Of a DNA stretch of 64,000 nucleotides, positions 23,109 through 35,195 are shown piece by piece. This stretch comes from Calocera cornea HHB12733 (Eukaryota; Basidiomycota; Dacrymycetes; Dacrymycetales; Dacrymycetaceae): NCBI GenBank assembly GCA_001632435.1, contig KV423971.1, positions 62,001 through 126,000 on the forward strand. The letters are read 5' to 3'. Within the stretch, counting starts at the first letter, position 1. Every line of letters begins with the position of its first letter. Both the position numbers and the translations under genes were made by a program. Below the pieces are notes generated by a model that worked only from the letters and a program-made list of their open reading frames with translations, was not told where the DNA came from and ran no database searches.

Positions 23109-24457
23109 ATGTATCGATGTCAGATCTGCTTTGACGAGCTGGGAACGAATGGGCAGACGACCTGCACGCCGTGCGGTAAGCGTGCTCATCCTCGCAGCTC
23201 TCACAGCGCGGTACTGAGCGATCCGCAGGGCACGCCTTCTGCTCCGACTGCCTCGCCCACGCGCTCAGAATCCAAGCATTCTGCCCGTCATGTCGCTCCC
23301 CGGTCGAGCCGAAGCTTGAAACGCTCCCAGCTGTCGAGGCACAGGCACTCATCACGGAGCTCTGCCGCAAGACTCCTGGTCGCAGGCACGAGCTCGAGCG
23401 CCTTGGGCCGCGGCCTGTGCGGCTGTATCTGGATAAGGATGAGGCGGACCAGCCGCCGGGTGAGGGGGATGATGTGATTGCTCGTCAGCAGAGGAAGATC
23501 GCTAAGCTGTCCGCAAGGCTGGGGGAGGCGGAGAAGATGATCGAGCTGGTGAAGACGGAGAAGCACGACGAGCTCGCCCTGCTGAAGGCGCAGATGAAGG
23601 TGCTGCACAGGCGCTCGCAGGCGGCGGTTGATCGGGCTTGGGAGCTGGAGACCCAGATGGAAGAGACGGAGAGGCAGTCCAATGTGTTCTTCGATATCGT
23701 CGCGAAGGAGCGGGTCGCGCTTGAGCAGGCATTGCACGCCAAGGATCAGGAGCTGAAGAAGGCGAAGAGCAAGGAAGCACGGTATGATAAGGATGTGCAA
23801 GATCTGAAAGAGTGCGTATATGCTCGCATGGCACCGGAGAACTGTTGACTAACGCTCCTTACAGCTCACTAGCAGATGCGCGCAAGCGGGATGCGGAGCA
23901 CATGGAACAGATCGGGGAAGCTGCGCATACAATGAAGAGGAAACAGAAGAAGGTGTGTCTACGATTGATCCCTTCTGCATCTCTGAGGAGAGCTCACGCG
24001 TGAGCAGATCACACGCCTCGCCGCCGACTATCAACTGGCAAAGGAGAGGGAGAGGGCATTGCAGGCCGCGCTGGACGCTTTGAAGGCTTCGAGGTCGACA
24101 TCGAAGCACCACGCACGCAGACCGCTCCAGCCACTGTCACCCAATTCTCAACGCTCCGACCCTGAACTTGCAGAACAAGACAATTTCGACACCACAGAAG
24201 ACAACTCTCTCGAGGTTGTCTCGATGTTTGACGACGGCGACCTGGATCCCAGCATGGATTTGCTTGCTGGGCGCCGCAAACGACCATTCGCTCATCAACC
24301 AGCGCCAGATTGGCCCATGCCTGCGCCCAAGCGTCGCAAGCTAGAGAAGAAGAAGCCGTTGCACGTCGACGTCAAGGACTTCCTGGATCCGCGCACAATG
24401 GGAATGAAGAAAGGCGTGGTAACCGGACCCGGCCGCAGGGTGAAGGCGAAGACATGA
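23109..24457 (+). CDS. RING-finger protein with long coiled coil
   Basis: Exons 23109-23175, 23229-23811, 23865-23952, 24008-24457; 395 aa. A C3HC4 RING finger lies at residues 4-45 (CQIC, then TPCGHAFCSDC across the first intron, then FCPSC), implying E3 ubiquitin-ligase activity. Residues about 95-235 form a coiled coil (RQQRKIAKLSARLGEAEKMI onward), and the C-terminus is Ser/Asp-rich with two basic clusters (APKRRKLEKKK) that look like nuclear localisation signals. The arrangement recalls TRAIP-like or other RING/coiled-coil nuclear proteins, but I cannot name an orthologue. Convergent with EMC5. Confidence 0.85.
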
Positions 24458-24583
24458 CGGGACAGCGGTTCGAGGAACAGCAGAAGAGCAGGGACAAACG
24501 GGATACTGTATACCACCCATCCCATACCACTATCACTGTACAACACCATCGCACACAGTCATTATCGTAATAATAACAGTCGC

Positions 24584-25119
24584 TCATGACTTGCCCTTCC
24601 CCGGCAGGTACTTGCCCCTGTGCCCGAAGGTGACGAACCCGATGCGCGTGTCCATCTGATCAATCGTTCTGCCCAGAACATGTCAGTCACTGTTCGGAGA
24701 TAATAAGAATATAAGAAGGCGCACCTGTGTGCCATCTCACTGGCCCATGTGTTCGGTTTTAGCGGTGGAGTCCAGAGAGCGGCCCCAACGATGAAGGTCA
24801 GAAGGGAGAGCATGGCTTCAGCAATCACCTGCTCGCAGTGTCAGCTACAGTCATCGGTAACCCGCCATATCCACGCACGTCTATTGTCGGGAATTGGGCC
24901 GGTGCACCAGCGGCTTTTAATTTCGATGAATCTGAATAACGATAAGAATGCAGGCGCCGATGTTTGCGAGTGCACGAACACTCATAGGACGAGAAGGCGG
25001 CTGTTACAAACGATCAATACCTGTGAAAGGATCATCAAGCAAATGCACGTACAATGCAGTAGACCGATCACGGCGACGGCAAGGAGAATGCGACCCGTTG
25101 TGTTTGTCGAGGTGGACAT
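24584..25119 (-). CDS. EMC5: ER membrane protein complex subunit 5 (MMGT1-like)
   Basis: Exons (minus): 25119-25053, 25000-24980, 24931-24879, 24828-24725, 24668-24584; 109 aa. Two-helix membrane subunit of the EMC insertase. The spliced protein starts with a TM segment (RILLAVAVIGLLHSAFSSYE), then IAEAMLSLLTFIVGAALWTP as the second TM, then SEMAHRTIDQMDTRIGF and FGHRG, matching the family in order and spacing. Exon 2 is only 21 nt and exon 3 53 nt, so gene predictors could easily miss this gene. Intron 2 uses a GTTCGT donor. The gene lies between two well-supported genes, and the recovered length is right for the family. Confidence 0.88.
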
Positions 25120-25336
25120 TTAGTACGGGAATGACGGGTCGAAGCCGACGTGTGCGACGTTGCCAGACCGCTTTTGGCGAGCTGGGGTCTGAGCTAGGGT
25201 CTTGGACAGGACGAATTAGGCCCATAGCAGCACGTGCATGTGCAGTAGAAGAGGATCTTAATGTAGAATTGCAAGGTATCTAATTATACAAATGGAGGAT
25301 CGATACAGGAGGACATCCCAACAGCTGTCTATTACA

Positions 25337-28300
25337 CTAGTCTGCTTCGTCCACTGCCATGCTCGTCCCTTCCTCTCCGCCGCCGTCCATTGCCTCCCCA
25401 TCCTCTGAGCCAGACTCTCCGCCATTTCCAAAGATCGTGTCATACTCCCTCTGCGCGTTTTTGTCGCCTGCTGCAATCCGAGCTTTAAGTGCGTCCTCTT
25501 GAGCCGTCTCCTCAGGAGTTTGCATAGTCTCCCGCGCTTGCCTGCCGTGGGTTAGCTAGCTAGCCCATTAAGCTGATTTCAAGACTCACTGGTAAGCACG
25601 CCGCACACTCTGTTTCATGTGTGCCGTCTTGAACTGCTTGCCGTCCAGTAACTTCGCATCAAATTCTACAAGGTCATTTAGTCAAATAGATACAAGTTTG
25701 TTGCTTGCTCACCTCTATCTTCTCCGAGCGGATACATCCTGGCCGACGGAAGCCATGCCCTACGGCACATTTCAGCAACATGCCAATGTGGAAGAGCGCA
25801 ATACTCACCAGGTCCGACTCTTGCCAAAGAACCTGACAAACCACAGCCGCTTGCCCTTGAATTTTTCCTCCATGACTGGCTTTGCAGAAGCGATGTCACC
25901 CCGCAGCTCAGGGCCATCCAACGCAGAGATTTCGGCCGGGAACCAGGGAAAAGTGCCCTGTCTCGCCCAGACTACACCGGAAGAGTTAAAACCAGACACC
26001 GTGGATCAGAAAGGCGATGCATACCGAGGGTGCCGTTTTGGAATACATTCTCAGCTGTCCCGTCGTCGATATCGTTTTCTTTGAGAATCACCACCTTGGA
26101 ACCCCTCTTTCCGTACATTCCGGACACGATCGGCTTTCGTCCCCCTCTCTGTTTGATAGACCCCGCTTCTTCCGATGGCTCTGGTGCCGGTAGCACAGAT
26201 TTTCGAGGTCGAGGATTGGCAGGATGTTGCTCTAGGATTTCTGGAGGTACCGACTGTTCCTCTTCTTTCTTGTCCATGTCCACGTCCCCCTCAACATCGC
26301 TTTCGGTAACATCACTGACATCGCTAGAGAACAGGTGGTCCTGCTGCGTTGTCTGACCTGCGGATGATCCTGTAGGTGGCTCGGGTGAATGTGCTGATTG
26401 CACATCTAACAATCGTTAACGTCAAGTGACACTCGTCTGGAGAAAGTCGCTCACTTGGCTTGCGACGTTTATAGGGTCGGACAGATGGAGTTGCACCTTC
26501 ACTCTGACGACCACGCTTCTTTGAGGGTCCTGGGGCTGGAGTAAGGGATGCTCCGGCTCTACCGGATCGCGTGCGTGTATCCAGAACCCAGCCGGTCTCG
26601 AAATGCTTGAATTGCCCATGCGAAGTCATCTCGCTCGTGTCGGTAACGAACAAAGGGATACCGGGACGTGTTGATGTTCCTCGTGTCCGTCTCTTCGGCT
26701 TCTCGGTGGTTTCCTCTGTTCCCGGTACGATGGGCGACGACGTTTGCTCATCTGCGCCATCCTCCTTCATCACTGTCACGTCAGAATCCAGCTGCTCCAC
26801 GTCAGGACCGGCAGCAACCTCCTGGGTGCTATCGGCTTGCACCGAGTCCGCAACCTTCTTTCCGCGTCTCGTCCTAGGCAAGAGAACCGCTTGTCGAAGG
26901 AGCTCGTCTCGTTCAGCGGCAGCTCTTTCACGTTCTTCCAGTTTGCGTTGCTTCTCAGCTGCGCGGTCTCTGGGTACTTTCGGAGCAGGTGGCGGCGGTG
27001 TCGGAGGCGGCTTCAAATCGGTGACGCCGTAGAAGTAGAGGAAGTCGAGAACACTGCCATCGAGCTTGAAGTCAAGGTCTTTGGCATCGATTGCATCAGG
27101 TCCATCGAGTAGTTCCAGCGCCGCGATAGATGGCTCCAGATTGTTAACATGCCGGAGATGTGGCGGGATGCAAGTGACATCCGTTTCGGTTGGGCTTACA
27201 ATAGTCGGCGCATGGGAGACACCGTTAACGGTCGGCACGGTGGTGCCGCTGATGGTGAGGTCAGCAACTCCGTCGACTGCAACATCGTCCTTTCCAAGTG
27301 CACTCAGCTCGGCCAAAATCGGTTCGCAGGCGAGCTTGCACTTAACAGCGCCCTTGTAATGGGTAGAAGTCGGTGCGTTGTACAGCATAGCGTTGTCGAA
27401 CACAAGATTGACATCGTTCTGCGTTACAGTGAGCAATCGAACGGCCTCCAGGCAATGTGGCTTACCTGAAACTCCTCCACATTCATATACTCGTGTTTTA
27501 TGATCTTCTCCTTCATCTGACTCCAGTCCATCGGATTCTTGACAATACTGTAGTAGTCCGGGACTTCCACCCTGTCGACGGGGTCGTGGAAGTACTTCAT
27601 CTTGTCGATGGCAATGATCTGATCCAGCACCTCAAGTAGCGCATTGTCGAACGGAAAGAGGATACTGTCAACCCGATTCTGCACTTCCTGGATGCGATCC
27701 ATCTTCTTCCGTTCTCGGCGGATGACGTACTCTGCCATGATCCGTATCCGCTCGATGTCGGCGCGGAGCGTACCGAGGGACTGCACACAGTGAGTAAGAT
27801 CAATGGTTTGCGGCGCAGCAGTGCACATACCTTAAGCTGCCGAGCTTTCTGCTCCTCGGTCTTGTGCCTGTTCGAAGAACTCGCGGTCCAGGGCTGTAAT
27901 GACATCAGCCTCAGCCTTGCACCGTGCCTGAAACCATTGTTGAAGCCTACCTCGAGATGCAGTCTCTTCAACAACGGTGCGCCTCGCCTCGCCTCCCGCT
28001 TCAAGCTCCAGTACTTGCACACCAGCGACATAAAGTCCCGCTTCTTCAGCAGCCGGATCTTCTGGATATATGCGATCACGCGATTGTACACATACACCGG
28101 TATGACTGGCGCGGGCGGGGCGTAGCCTGACGAGTGAGCCAGAGCGGCTTTGGTCGACTTCAGCGTCGCTGCGCCAGAGCTTGATGCGGGCGGCGGCGTG
28201 TGTATGCGCCGGTTCCTGAGCATGTCAGGCGGGAGATGCTTTTCGCAGAACACACGGAGCGAGTGCTCTTCCTCGGCGAAGGACTTCATAGAGCCCAGGA

Positions 28301-29467
28301 GACCTTCTTGTCGCGCGCAGGTGACGTGAAACGCCGTTGCGCAGGAAGCTTTCTGACACTGTATACAAGCGCCTTTCTTGATTCCACAGATGCTACAGAC
28401 CTGCCATTCATGTGTCAGCCTAGAGTTCCAGCTGCGGCATGGGAGGCCGGCCCACCAATCTCCACCTCGGCTTCGAGATCCGTTCAATGCCCTCGATCGG
28501 CTCCATATACGCGCCCTTGGTCACCGTAACCTCTGGGTTCCACAGTGCACACAGTAGGTGCACCCATTTCCCCGTGTTTGTCTGCTTGAACGCGCCTGCT
28601 TCGGCAGGGCATAGCACGCAGGACTGTATAAGGCGCGTCAGTGGTGGCCGGTGGCAAGGTATGGGGACCGGGACATACGACGGGGTTCTCGGGGGAGATG
28701 GTGCACTTGCGGCAGAGCCATTGGCCTTCAGGGATGTAAGGTATGCCGTAGCATTCTTGTGCACGTCAGTATCTGAAGGACTGGACCAAGGGTGACGGGC
28801 ATGCCTTGATGGACTGCCAGGTTGCACCCGTCACAGAAGACGATCGCGTTGCTGTTCTCTCCTTCACCGTCATCGCATACGGCACATGTCGAGTCCTCAG
28901 GAGGTGCATCAGTCTGCGGCTTAGGCACTCTCTTCATCTGCGCTCAGGTCAGCAAGGTCTCTCAGTGCAGTAGGGGATCGAGTGGCATACCAGGTCAAAC
29001 CACTCCTTCTCCAGCTTGTCCATGATGATCTCGAACGTCTCGTACGACACCTGGTCCAAGCCCATATCTTTCCGTTCCTTGTTTAGTGCATCTAGCCACT
29101 CTTGATCTTGCTCGTCCATGTCGTACTCGACCTGGACAGCGAGCTCGGACTCGATCGGCTCTGCGAGTCATCACGTAAGGCCGTATCATATTTGTAGGTA
29201 GAGATAGGTTACCGATATAGCGAATGTAGTAATCCGGTCGTTCCCAGTCCTCAAAGTTGTTGTCTGCATTAATCAGACACGTGAGACCATGCACATCCCA
29301 ACATACTCGGGGCACTCACAGCCATAAGACCGCGCCTGGAGGTCGTGCACGCCGAGCGGCTTTGTGCTTTCCTCGTCCTCGACCCGCGTGAAGCTCGCCC
29401 GGGGCAGGTCGAGCGGCTTGCCAACCTTGGGTTCTGCCTTCCGCCCGGAGCGTATCCGTTCGCCCAT
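25337..29467 (-). CDS. NTO1: BRPF/Peregrin-type NTO1 subunit of the NuA3 histone acetyltransferase
   Basis: Fifteen exons (minus): 29467-29320, 29263-29213, 29160-28991, 28937-28805, 28755-28679, 28623-28456, 28400-27951, 27893-27831, 27780-27466, 27418-26455, 26405-26025, 25971-25809, 25759-25713, 25665-25590, 25541-25337; 1136 aa. Domain order: enhancer-of-polycomb-like N-terminus (about 1-125), PHD finger ([20 protein letters not shown], about 140-195), extended PHD with zinc knuckle ([34 protein letters not shown]), bromodomain (about 465-575; [20 protein letters not shown]), a long charged linker, then a PWWP domain from about residue 974 ([13 protein letters not shown]). It reads histone tails to guide acetylation in transcribed chromatin. 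Intron 4 has a GC donor. Divergent with guanylate kinase, 294 bp apart. Confidence 0.94.
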
Positions 29468-29761
29468 CGTGCGTGAGCAGGGCGGCAAGAAGGCGCGTTG
29501 GGGGTATATGTGGTGCAGAGTCGGCGGGTCGGCGCGTCCCTGGCTGGTTGGTTAGCGCCCGGCCAGTCTCGTGTGCGCCACAGAGAGGTGCACCACACGC
29601 TGGTGGCGGTGCACAAGTCAGGGTCCCATTCACCGGGATGGCCCTGGGAGGCCGACCATCAGCCGCGCGCTCTGCGTGGGAAGTAAAGCCAGAGCCTGCT
29701 CAGGCAGCACGCTCCAGCCATTGCGCTCTTGAACCCCTTCGTCAAGCTCAGCAGACCCGCC

Positions 29762-30529
29762 ATGGCCCCCCTCACCGAGTTTGCAAGGCCGCTCGTCATG
29801 TCTGGCCCTTCGGGCACGGGCAAGTCAACCCTGCTCAAGCGGCTGTTCGACGAGTTCCCGGACAAATTCGGGTTCAGCGTCTCTCGTGCGTATTCTGACT
29901 TGCCGCTGGCGCGAGCTGGCATTAATACGGGAAGCATGCTGATGATATGAGGCAGATACGACACGTGCGCCTCGCCCAGGGGAGGAAGACGGCAAGGCGT
30001 ACCACTTCGTATCGAAGGAGAAGTTTGAGGAGCTCATCTCACAGAATGCGTTCCTGGAGACTGCAAAGTTCTCGAGCAACTACTATGGGACGAGCGTGCA
30101 GGCTGTCAAGGATGTGATGCAGCAGGGCCGAAGGTGTATACTCGATATCGAGCTGCAGGTACGTTCCCTGCGCAACATATGCTTAGGCAAGGCTGACGAG
30201 AGCTTCAGGGTGTGAAGCAGATCAAGGCTAATCACCCTGAGCTGGGCTGTGTCTACGCCTTCATCTCTCCACCCTCATGGGGCGTCCTCGCCTCTCGCCT
30301 GAAGGGACGCGGTACCGAGTCAGACGCGAATGTGAAAGCGCGACTCGAGGCGGCCTACAAAGAGATCGAGTACGCAAAGGAGAAGATGCACGACTACGTC
30401 ATCGTGAACGACGATCTGGACCGCGCCTATGAGCTATTCAAGAAGCTCGCGCTGGGAGAGGAGAACGTGAAGAGTGACGAGCTGCCGCCCCTCGATGATC
30501 ACGAGGATTATGTCCAGATCGAGAAATGA
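29762..30529 (+). CDS. GUK1: Guanylate kinase
   Basis: Exons 29762-29885, 29956-30158, 30209-30529; 215 aa. Cytosolic GMP kinase (ATP + GMP to ADP + GDP). P-loop GPSGTGKST at about residues 16-24, the GMP-binding [20 protein letters not shown] formed across the first intron, [16 protein letters not shown] and the lid [10 protein letters not shown]. The ATG at 29762 gives the usual short N-terminus. The 70-nt first intron is otherwise normal. Confidence 0.96.
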
Positions 30530-30818
30530 CCAGCGGGTGTCTCTCGGTCTTGTCCGCCGTGACGGGCCCGTGAAGCAGAGGCACAGATGTCTTTCAGAGC
30601 TCACCTGACTCCCAGCAACATCTCGCACAACGTATCCCACTCCCATTCGACCCGCGCCCGTCCAGCCATAGACTCGTCAATGTATCTTTAGAGAATCAGA
30701 TGACAATCCGGTTGTCATTTAACTGGTCAGAGTTGACCAGACGTTCACGTGTCGCGATTGATGCGTGCAGCGAGCAACGCGAGGACTTTTGACAGTTGCT
30801 CGCTTGCAACAATCTGAG
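30530..30818. other. 3' region of guanylate kinase
   Basis: About 290 bp to the left inverted repeat of the element that follows; no further feature. Confidence 0.5.
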
Positions 30819-31499
30819 CCACGGCTCCCCCACCTAGGCCGCACCACTGCTTCCGCTTGTGCCCTCACGTGATAGCATTGCCTCCGCGCATCCACGTGAT
30901 ATTACCACAGCCACAACCAGGACCCTTCCTCCGCGTTTGCAGAACTTAAATTTTGCTTCACTTCACAAATTGCAATAACACAACATGCTCATAATAAGGA
31001 GGCCAAATTGTTCAAAAGCAGCTACAGAGTTGAAGTGATTTTAAAAGAACAAAATTGGAATAAAAAGAAATTATTTGGGCGCATTTCCACAAGTGGCTGT
31101 GCTAGGGTGCACACAACTTGTAGGTGTTAGAGGTCAAGGTACACATGGTTAGGAGTACTGGTTAGGCACAGTTCCACTAACTGTTAGGTTGCTTTGCCCA
31201 AACTGTTAGGGTTAGGGTTGGGGATGGGTTAAGGTTAGGGTAGGGGTTAGGTAGAATATTATATCTTAAAAGAAGATGGGTTTCACACAATGGAACACAT
31301 GAAAAGGCCCAGGTGATAAAGAGTGTCATTGAAACAGAGAACATGAATGGATACAAGTAGCGATATGTATAAGTATTTCTACCCAAATTGCTTGTCCAAG
31401 TTGTGTTTTTCACTAGATTTGCCCGGAAATGGTGAAGTCGAGAGGTGAATGTCACGTGAGCGGAAGCAATGGTGCGGCCCTTAGGTGGGGGAGCCGTGG
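30819..31499. mobile_element. Non-autonomous TIR element (MITE-like), about 680 bp
   Basis: Imperfect terminal inverted repeats of about 50 bp: left 30819-30873 and right 31451-31499. The outer 18 bases CCACGGCTCCCCCACCTA match nearly perfectly, then both arms share GCCGCACCA and GCTTCCGCT and end in a CACGTGA palindrome. No transposase frame lies inside. The interior is markedly AT-rich against the flanks and includes a stretch of GTTAGG hexamers (31140-31256). Flanking target-site duplication is not obvious, so the exact ends may be a few bases off. The GCTTCCGCT core in both arms is the same as in the motif arrays found elsewhere in the window. Confidence 0.7.
31140..31256 (+). repeat. Cluster of GTTAGG telomere-like hexamers
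   Basis: At least six GTTAGG copies, partly in tandem as GTTAGGGTTAGGG near 31207, within the interior of the TIR element. Interstitial, degenerate and short, so not a functional telomere. Confidence 0.7.
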
Positions 31500-31567
31500 A
31501 GAAGATCTTGCAACAGGGCGCGTAGGTTAGCTCACTCTCTGCCCGTGTCCAAGGAGTCCTTGAAGAC

Positions 31568-31941
31568 ACCCTCTTCCGTGTTGGGTGTTTGCATCCACTT
31601 CGGCATTTACTTCCGCTTGCGTGTTTGCCTCCGCCGCGAGTATTTGCCTCGGCCTATATTTGCCTCCGTTTCGATATTTGCCTCCGTTTTCGTATTGGAA
31701 TCGGCTAGCGTATTTACCTCCGTTTCAGTATTTACTTCCGTTTAGTATTTGTATCCGCCGGAAAATTTCCTTCCGTCTGCAAATGTACCTCCGCTTAAGT
31801 ATTTGTCTCCGTTCAGGGATTTACCTCCACTTGGGTATTGTCTCCGTCTAGATACTTCCTCCGTTTGGGCATTTGCCTCCGCTCCAGTACCTGCCTCGGC
31901 TTCACTTAATGGTTAAGTTCCAAAATCAGTTTCCGCTCTAA
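31568..31941 (+). repeat. Motif array 1 (TTTRCYTCCGY, period about 18 bp)
   Basis: About 17 copies of a core close to TTTGCCTCCG or TTTACTTCCG, spaced 16-20 bp with variable spacers; a typical unit is TATTTGCCTCCGTTTCGA. All in plus orientation. It begins near TGTTGGGTGTTTGC and lies directly right of the TIR element, upstream of APC2. Frames run through because the period is near 18, but the encoded peptides are low-complexity and lack a start in context. Confidence 0.8.
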
Positions 31942-32103
31942 GATCAGCTGCCGGATGGAACCAAAGAAACCGATACGCGCTCTACTGCAGCGCAGTCCGC
32001 GACGCGGCGTGAACGCGTGTCTGCGAACCCTGATGATGCTCTCAATGTGCACACGATAAAAGTAGCCTCCAGCCTGACCCTTGTTCCCGCAGTGCATATA
32101 CCC
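31942..32103. other. Leader of APC2
   Basis: Unannotated spacer and 5' untranslated region; no other feature seen. Confidence 0.4.
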
Positions 32104-35100
32104 ATGGACAGCACCGACGCCCAAGAGCACAGGCGCGTGTCGGCTCACCTCCAGTCCCTCCGGGACACCGGCAAAGACCCATACCGCACCATGCTCGAGC
32201 CCACCTCGGCGCTCCTCTTCATCGAGTCGCCCCAGTTCATGCCCCCGCCGGCGGTGCAGCCGCTCACCCTGAGTCTCGGGCCGTTCCCGGAGGTGGCACC
32301 CATCTCGAAAGAAAGCTACGTGGATCGGGATATTCAGAGGGGGTGGGAGGAGACGCTCGAGGAGATCAGGGAGGTTGCAGAGGATGGGACGCTGCTCGCG
32401 GTGTTTGTGCGTGCTGTCTCACCAACCTGCTTGCTCTGTGCTGACGAGAAGGTAGGCATGGCGCACCGCACGGAGCGCTATGCAACCCCGCCCTCTAAGT
32501 GAGCCCGTCGTTCCACCCGACTCCCCCAACGTGCAGGAAGCGATGCAGTACCTGCACTACCGGAACATGTTCCCCGAGTTGCTGCGATTCCGCAACTCAG
32601 GGCTCCTCAAGTGCTTCTCGTGGATCGAGGACGAAGTGAGATTGCATATGGAGCAGTGGGAGGCGAAGATGGCCGTGCAGAGTATCTTGCGGCTGATACA
32701 GAGGGTGTATGAGTGGTTCCAGACCTGGGGCCAAGCGTACGACGCGTTCGCCCTTGAGTATATTCTTTATCTGCCCTCTCATGCCGGTGACCGACCGTCC
32801 CTGCAGTCCGGCATTCATGAAGCACGCCCGGGGAGAGTACATCGCGCTCTTCCGTGCCCGATGGCTCGCCTGTCTCCCACCGAGCTTCACCCTCGGCCTG
32901 CGCCTCTTCCTGCGCACCACGCTCCCCTCCCTCCCCGCGAACGCCCAGCTCTTCCACATGCTCGAGCAGCTCGGCATCTCCGAACGGTTCGACAAGACCT
33001 TCATTGATGTCATGTTTGACGAAGTGGAGCAGAGGATCATGGACAGTTGCCCGGGCATGTGGAGGGAGCCGAGGCTGGAGTCGATCCGAACGAGCGCGAG
33101 GGAGCTGGAAGAACGGTGGTTGACTATGGTGTATGGCCATATGTTTGTCCGAACGCAGAACAGTACGTCCATACTGGGCATGGAGTCTGTCATCGTGTTG
33201 ACAGTTGTAGATGACTGGTTCCGGAATGCAATGATGATGGTCACCGGGAGGTTGGACCACTTCATCTCCCGAACCCTGGTAGAGCTCCGGACGTCGGAGA
33301 TCTTCGACATCATCGTAGACTTTCCCGACACGCTCCCTGCTATCCAAGATCTAAGAGTGGGTCATATACATCGTGAGGAAGTGTAAGGTCTGGGTCTGAT
33401 CGCTGGCTCCAGCTATGTATGGCTCGCAGTCAGTATCGGCCAGACTTCATAGAAGGCCTACGAGAAGTGTGAGCTGACCGGACGCATGTTGAATGGCTGT
33501 CGTGCTGACATCGCGGACAGTGTCAATCAACGTATCCTGCAGCCTGCAGCAGACACAGACGATATCATCACTTTCTATGTATCGCTGATACGATGTCTGC
33601 GCATCATCGATTCGCAAGGGGTGATCCTGCATAAGGTTGCCCCACCTATACGAAAATATCTTCGGTACGACCTGTTCCCCATTCATACGCCTAGTAACAC
33701 GCTGATGCAATGGCTTCGATAGTGATCGGCCAGATGCAGTACGCTGCATTGTGAGGCGCATGACCGACGAGAACGAAAGCTTCATGCAAGAAACGGAGCA
33801 GCCCGTCCCTATTCAACAAGTCCACGAACCTTTTGACGACTACACCGATCCACATTGGTTACCAGAACCGGTCGATGCCGGGGCCGGTGAGTTATTAGTG
33901 CATGGCCCTGAAGTCGCCTCTTCTCACGCAATTTGATCAGACTTCCGAACAACACGGCCAATGGATATTGTTAGCACCCTCGTGTCCATTTACGACACTC
34001 AAGACCTCTTCATCAAGGAGCTCCAGCACTTACTTGCGGCTCGGCTTCTTGCTGTCCGAAACTCGCCGCTGGATGACGAAATCGGCAGCGTGGAGAAGTT
34101 GAAGCAGCGTTTCGGCGAAGCACCGCTGCAGGTTTGTGCAGTCATGCTGAAGGATATGAATGACTCGCGCCGAACGAACACCCATCTACACGGGGAAACC
34201 CCTGTAAGTTTGGCTAAACGCATCTGATGAGCGATATTAACTATTGCGTAGCACCCACTTTACACCACTGTCATCTCCCGTCTGTTCTGGCCTACTATTC
34301 AGCCTGTGCCATTGAAGATGCCAGGGCAGTTCAAAGAGTATGGCTGCCGATTGATTCGTACAAGATGGAGCTGAGATATTGTCAGGCTGCAGGATACCTT
34401 CGAAGCCGAGTTCCACAAGTTCAAGCCTGACAAGAATCTCAGATGGGTCCCACAATTGGGAGCCGTATCTGTCAAGCTGGATCTGGAGGATCGAACAGTC
34501 GAAGTCGAAGCAACGCCGATTCAGGCGGGAGTGATTGAGCTATTCTCAGAGCAAGGTCTGCTGAAATTTTTCTCGCACAGTGTTGATAATTGACAGCCGG
34601 TAGATACTTGGAATGTCGAAGATCTCATGGCAAAGCTCGGCGGTATTGATAGGGTGCTTGTCCAGAGCGCCCTTGACTTCTGGATCGGAGAAGGCGTGAT
34701 CAAGGACGAAGGTAGTGTGTATAGGCTTCTAGAACAAGCGGAGGCTCCGACGGGTGCACCTCCGCGACCGCGACCAGGTGAGTTACATGAGCGTGCATTG
34801 ATCGTTGTCTCATGCTGAACGTCTGATAGTTGTGGTTGAGGAAGCGCCGCCCGTTGACGAGAAGGAGAAACAACAAGCCGAACAGATGAAGATCTACTGG
34901 CAGGTGCGTTGTTCTGTCTTGCACCACCACAGGATCTCCCTGACGTCCTGTTATAGTTTATCCAAGGCATGCTAACCAACCTGTCGGCCCTGCCGATCGA
35001 CAGGATCCAGGGCATGCTTAAGTTTGCCCCTGGATATGATCGTTCTGTGCAGGAACTGGCTGTCTTCCTAGAATCAGCACGAAGGGAGGGCTTGTTGGTC

Positions 35101-35136
35101 TTCACCAATGGCATGTGGAAGTTGGCCAAGAAATGA
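32104..35136 (+). CDS. APC2: Anaphase-promoting complex subunit 2 (cullin-like)
   Basis: Twelve exons: 32104-32406, 32456-32736, 32807-33162, 33211-33356, 33453-33664, 33723-33886, 33941-34203, 34252-34337, 34386-34555, 34604-34777, 34830-34903, 34957-35136; 802 aa. Cullin-type scaffold of the nuclear APC/C ubiquitin ligase that binds the RING subunit APC11. The middle contains NQRILQPAADTDDIITFYVS and RPDAVRCIVRRMT; the cullin-homology region runs through LVSIYDTQDLFIKE, LKQRFGEAPLQVCAVMLKDM, SRLFWPTIQ and FHKFKPDKNLRWVPQLG. The C-terminal winged-helix segment includes KIYWQFIQGMLTNLSALPID and ends GMWKLAKK. Intron 4 (96 nt) is the longest and least certain join. It ends 59 bp from the convergent glycosidase-like gene. 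Confidence 0.9.
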
Positions 35137-35195
35137 ATGTCCGTATGTCGTCCGCAGATACATCGAGCAGTACAAATTCTGACTACTGTCGCCTA

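Noticed and set aside
31200..31256. Telomere or subtelomere boundary
   Set aside because: Only a few degenerate hexamers, inside a small element, with single-copy core genes on both sides.
31568..31941. Open frames running through motif array 1 and similar frames in arrays 2, 4 and 5 as repeat-protein genes
   Set aside because: The frames stay open because the period is near 18 bp; the peptides are low-complexity, frames exist on both strands, spacing varies enough to break phase, and no start context or splice structure supports them.
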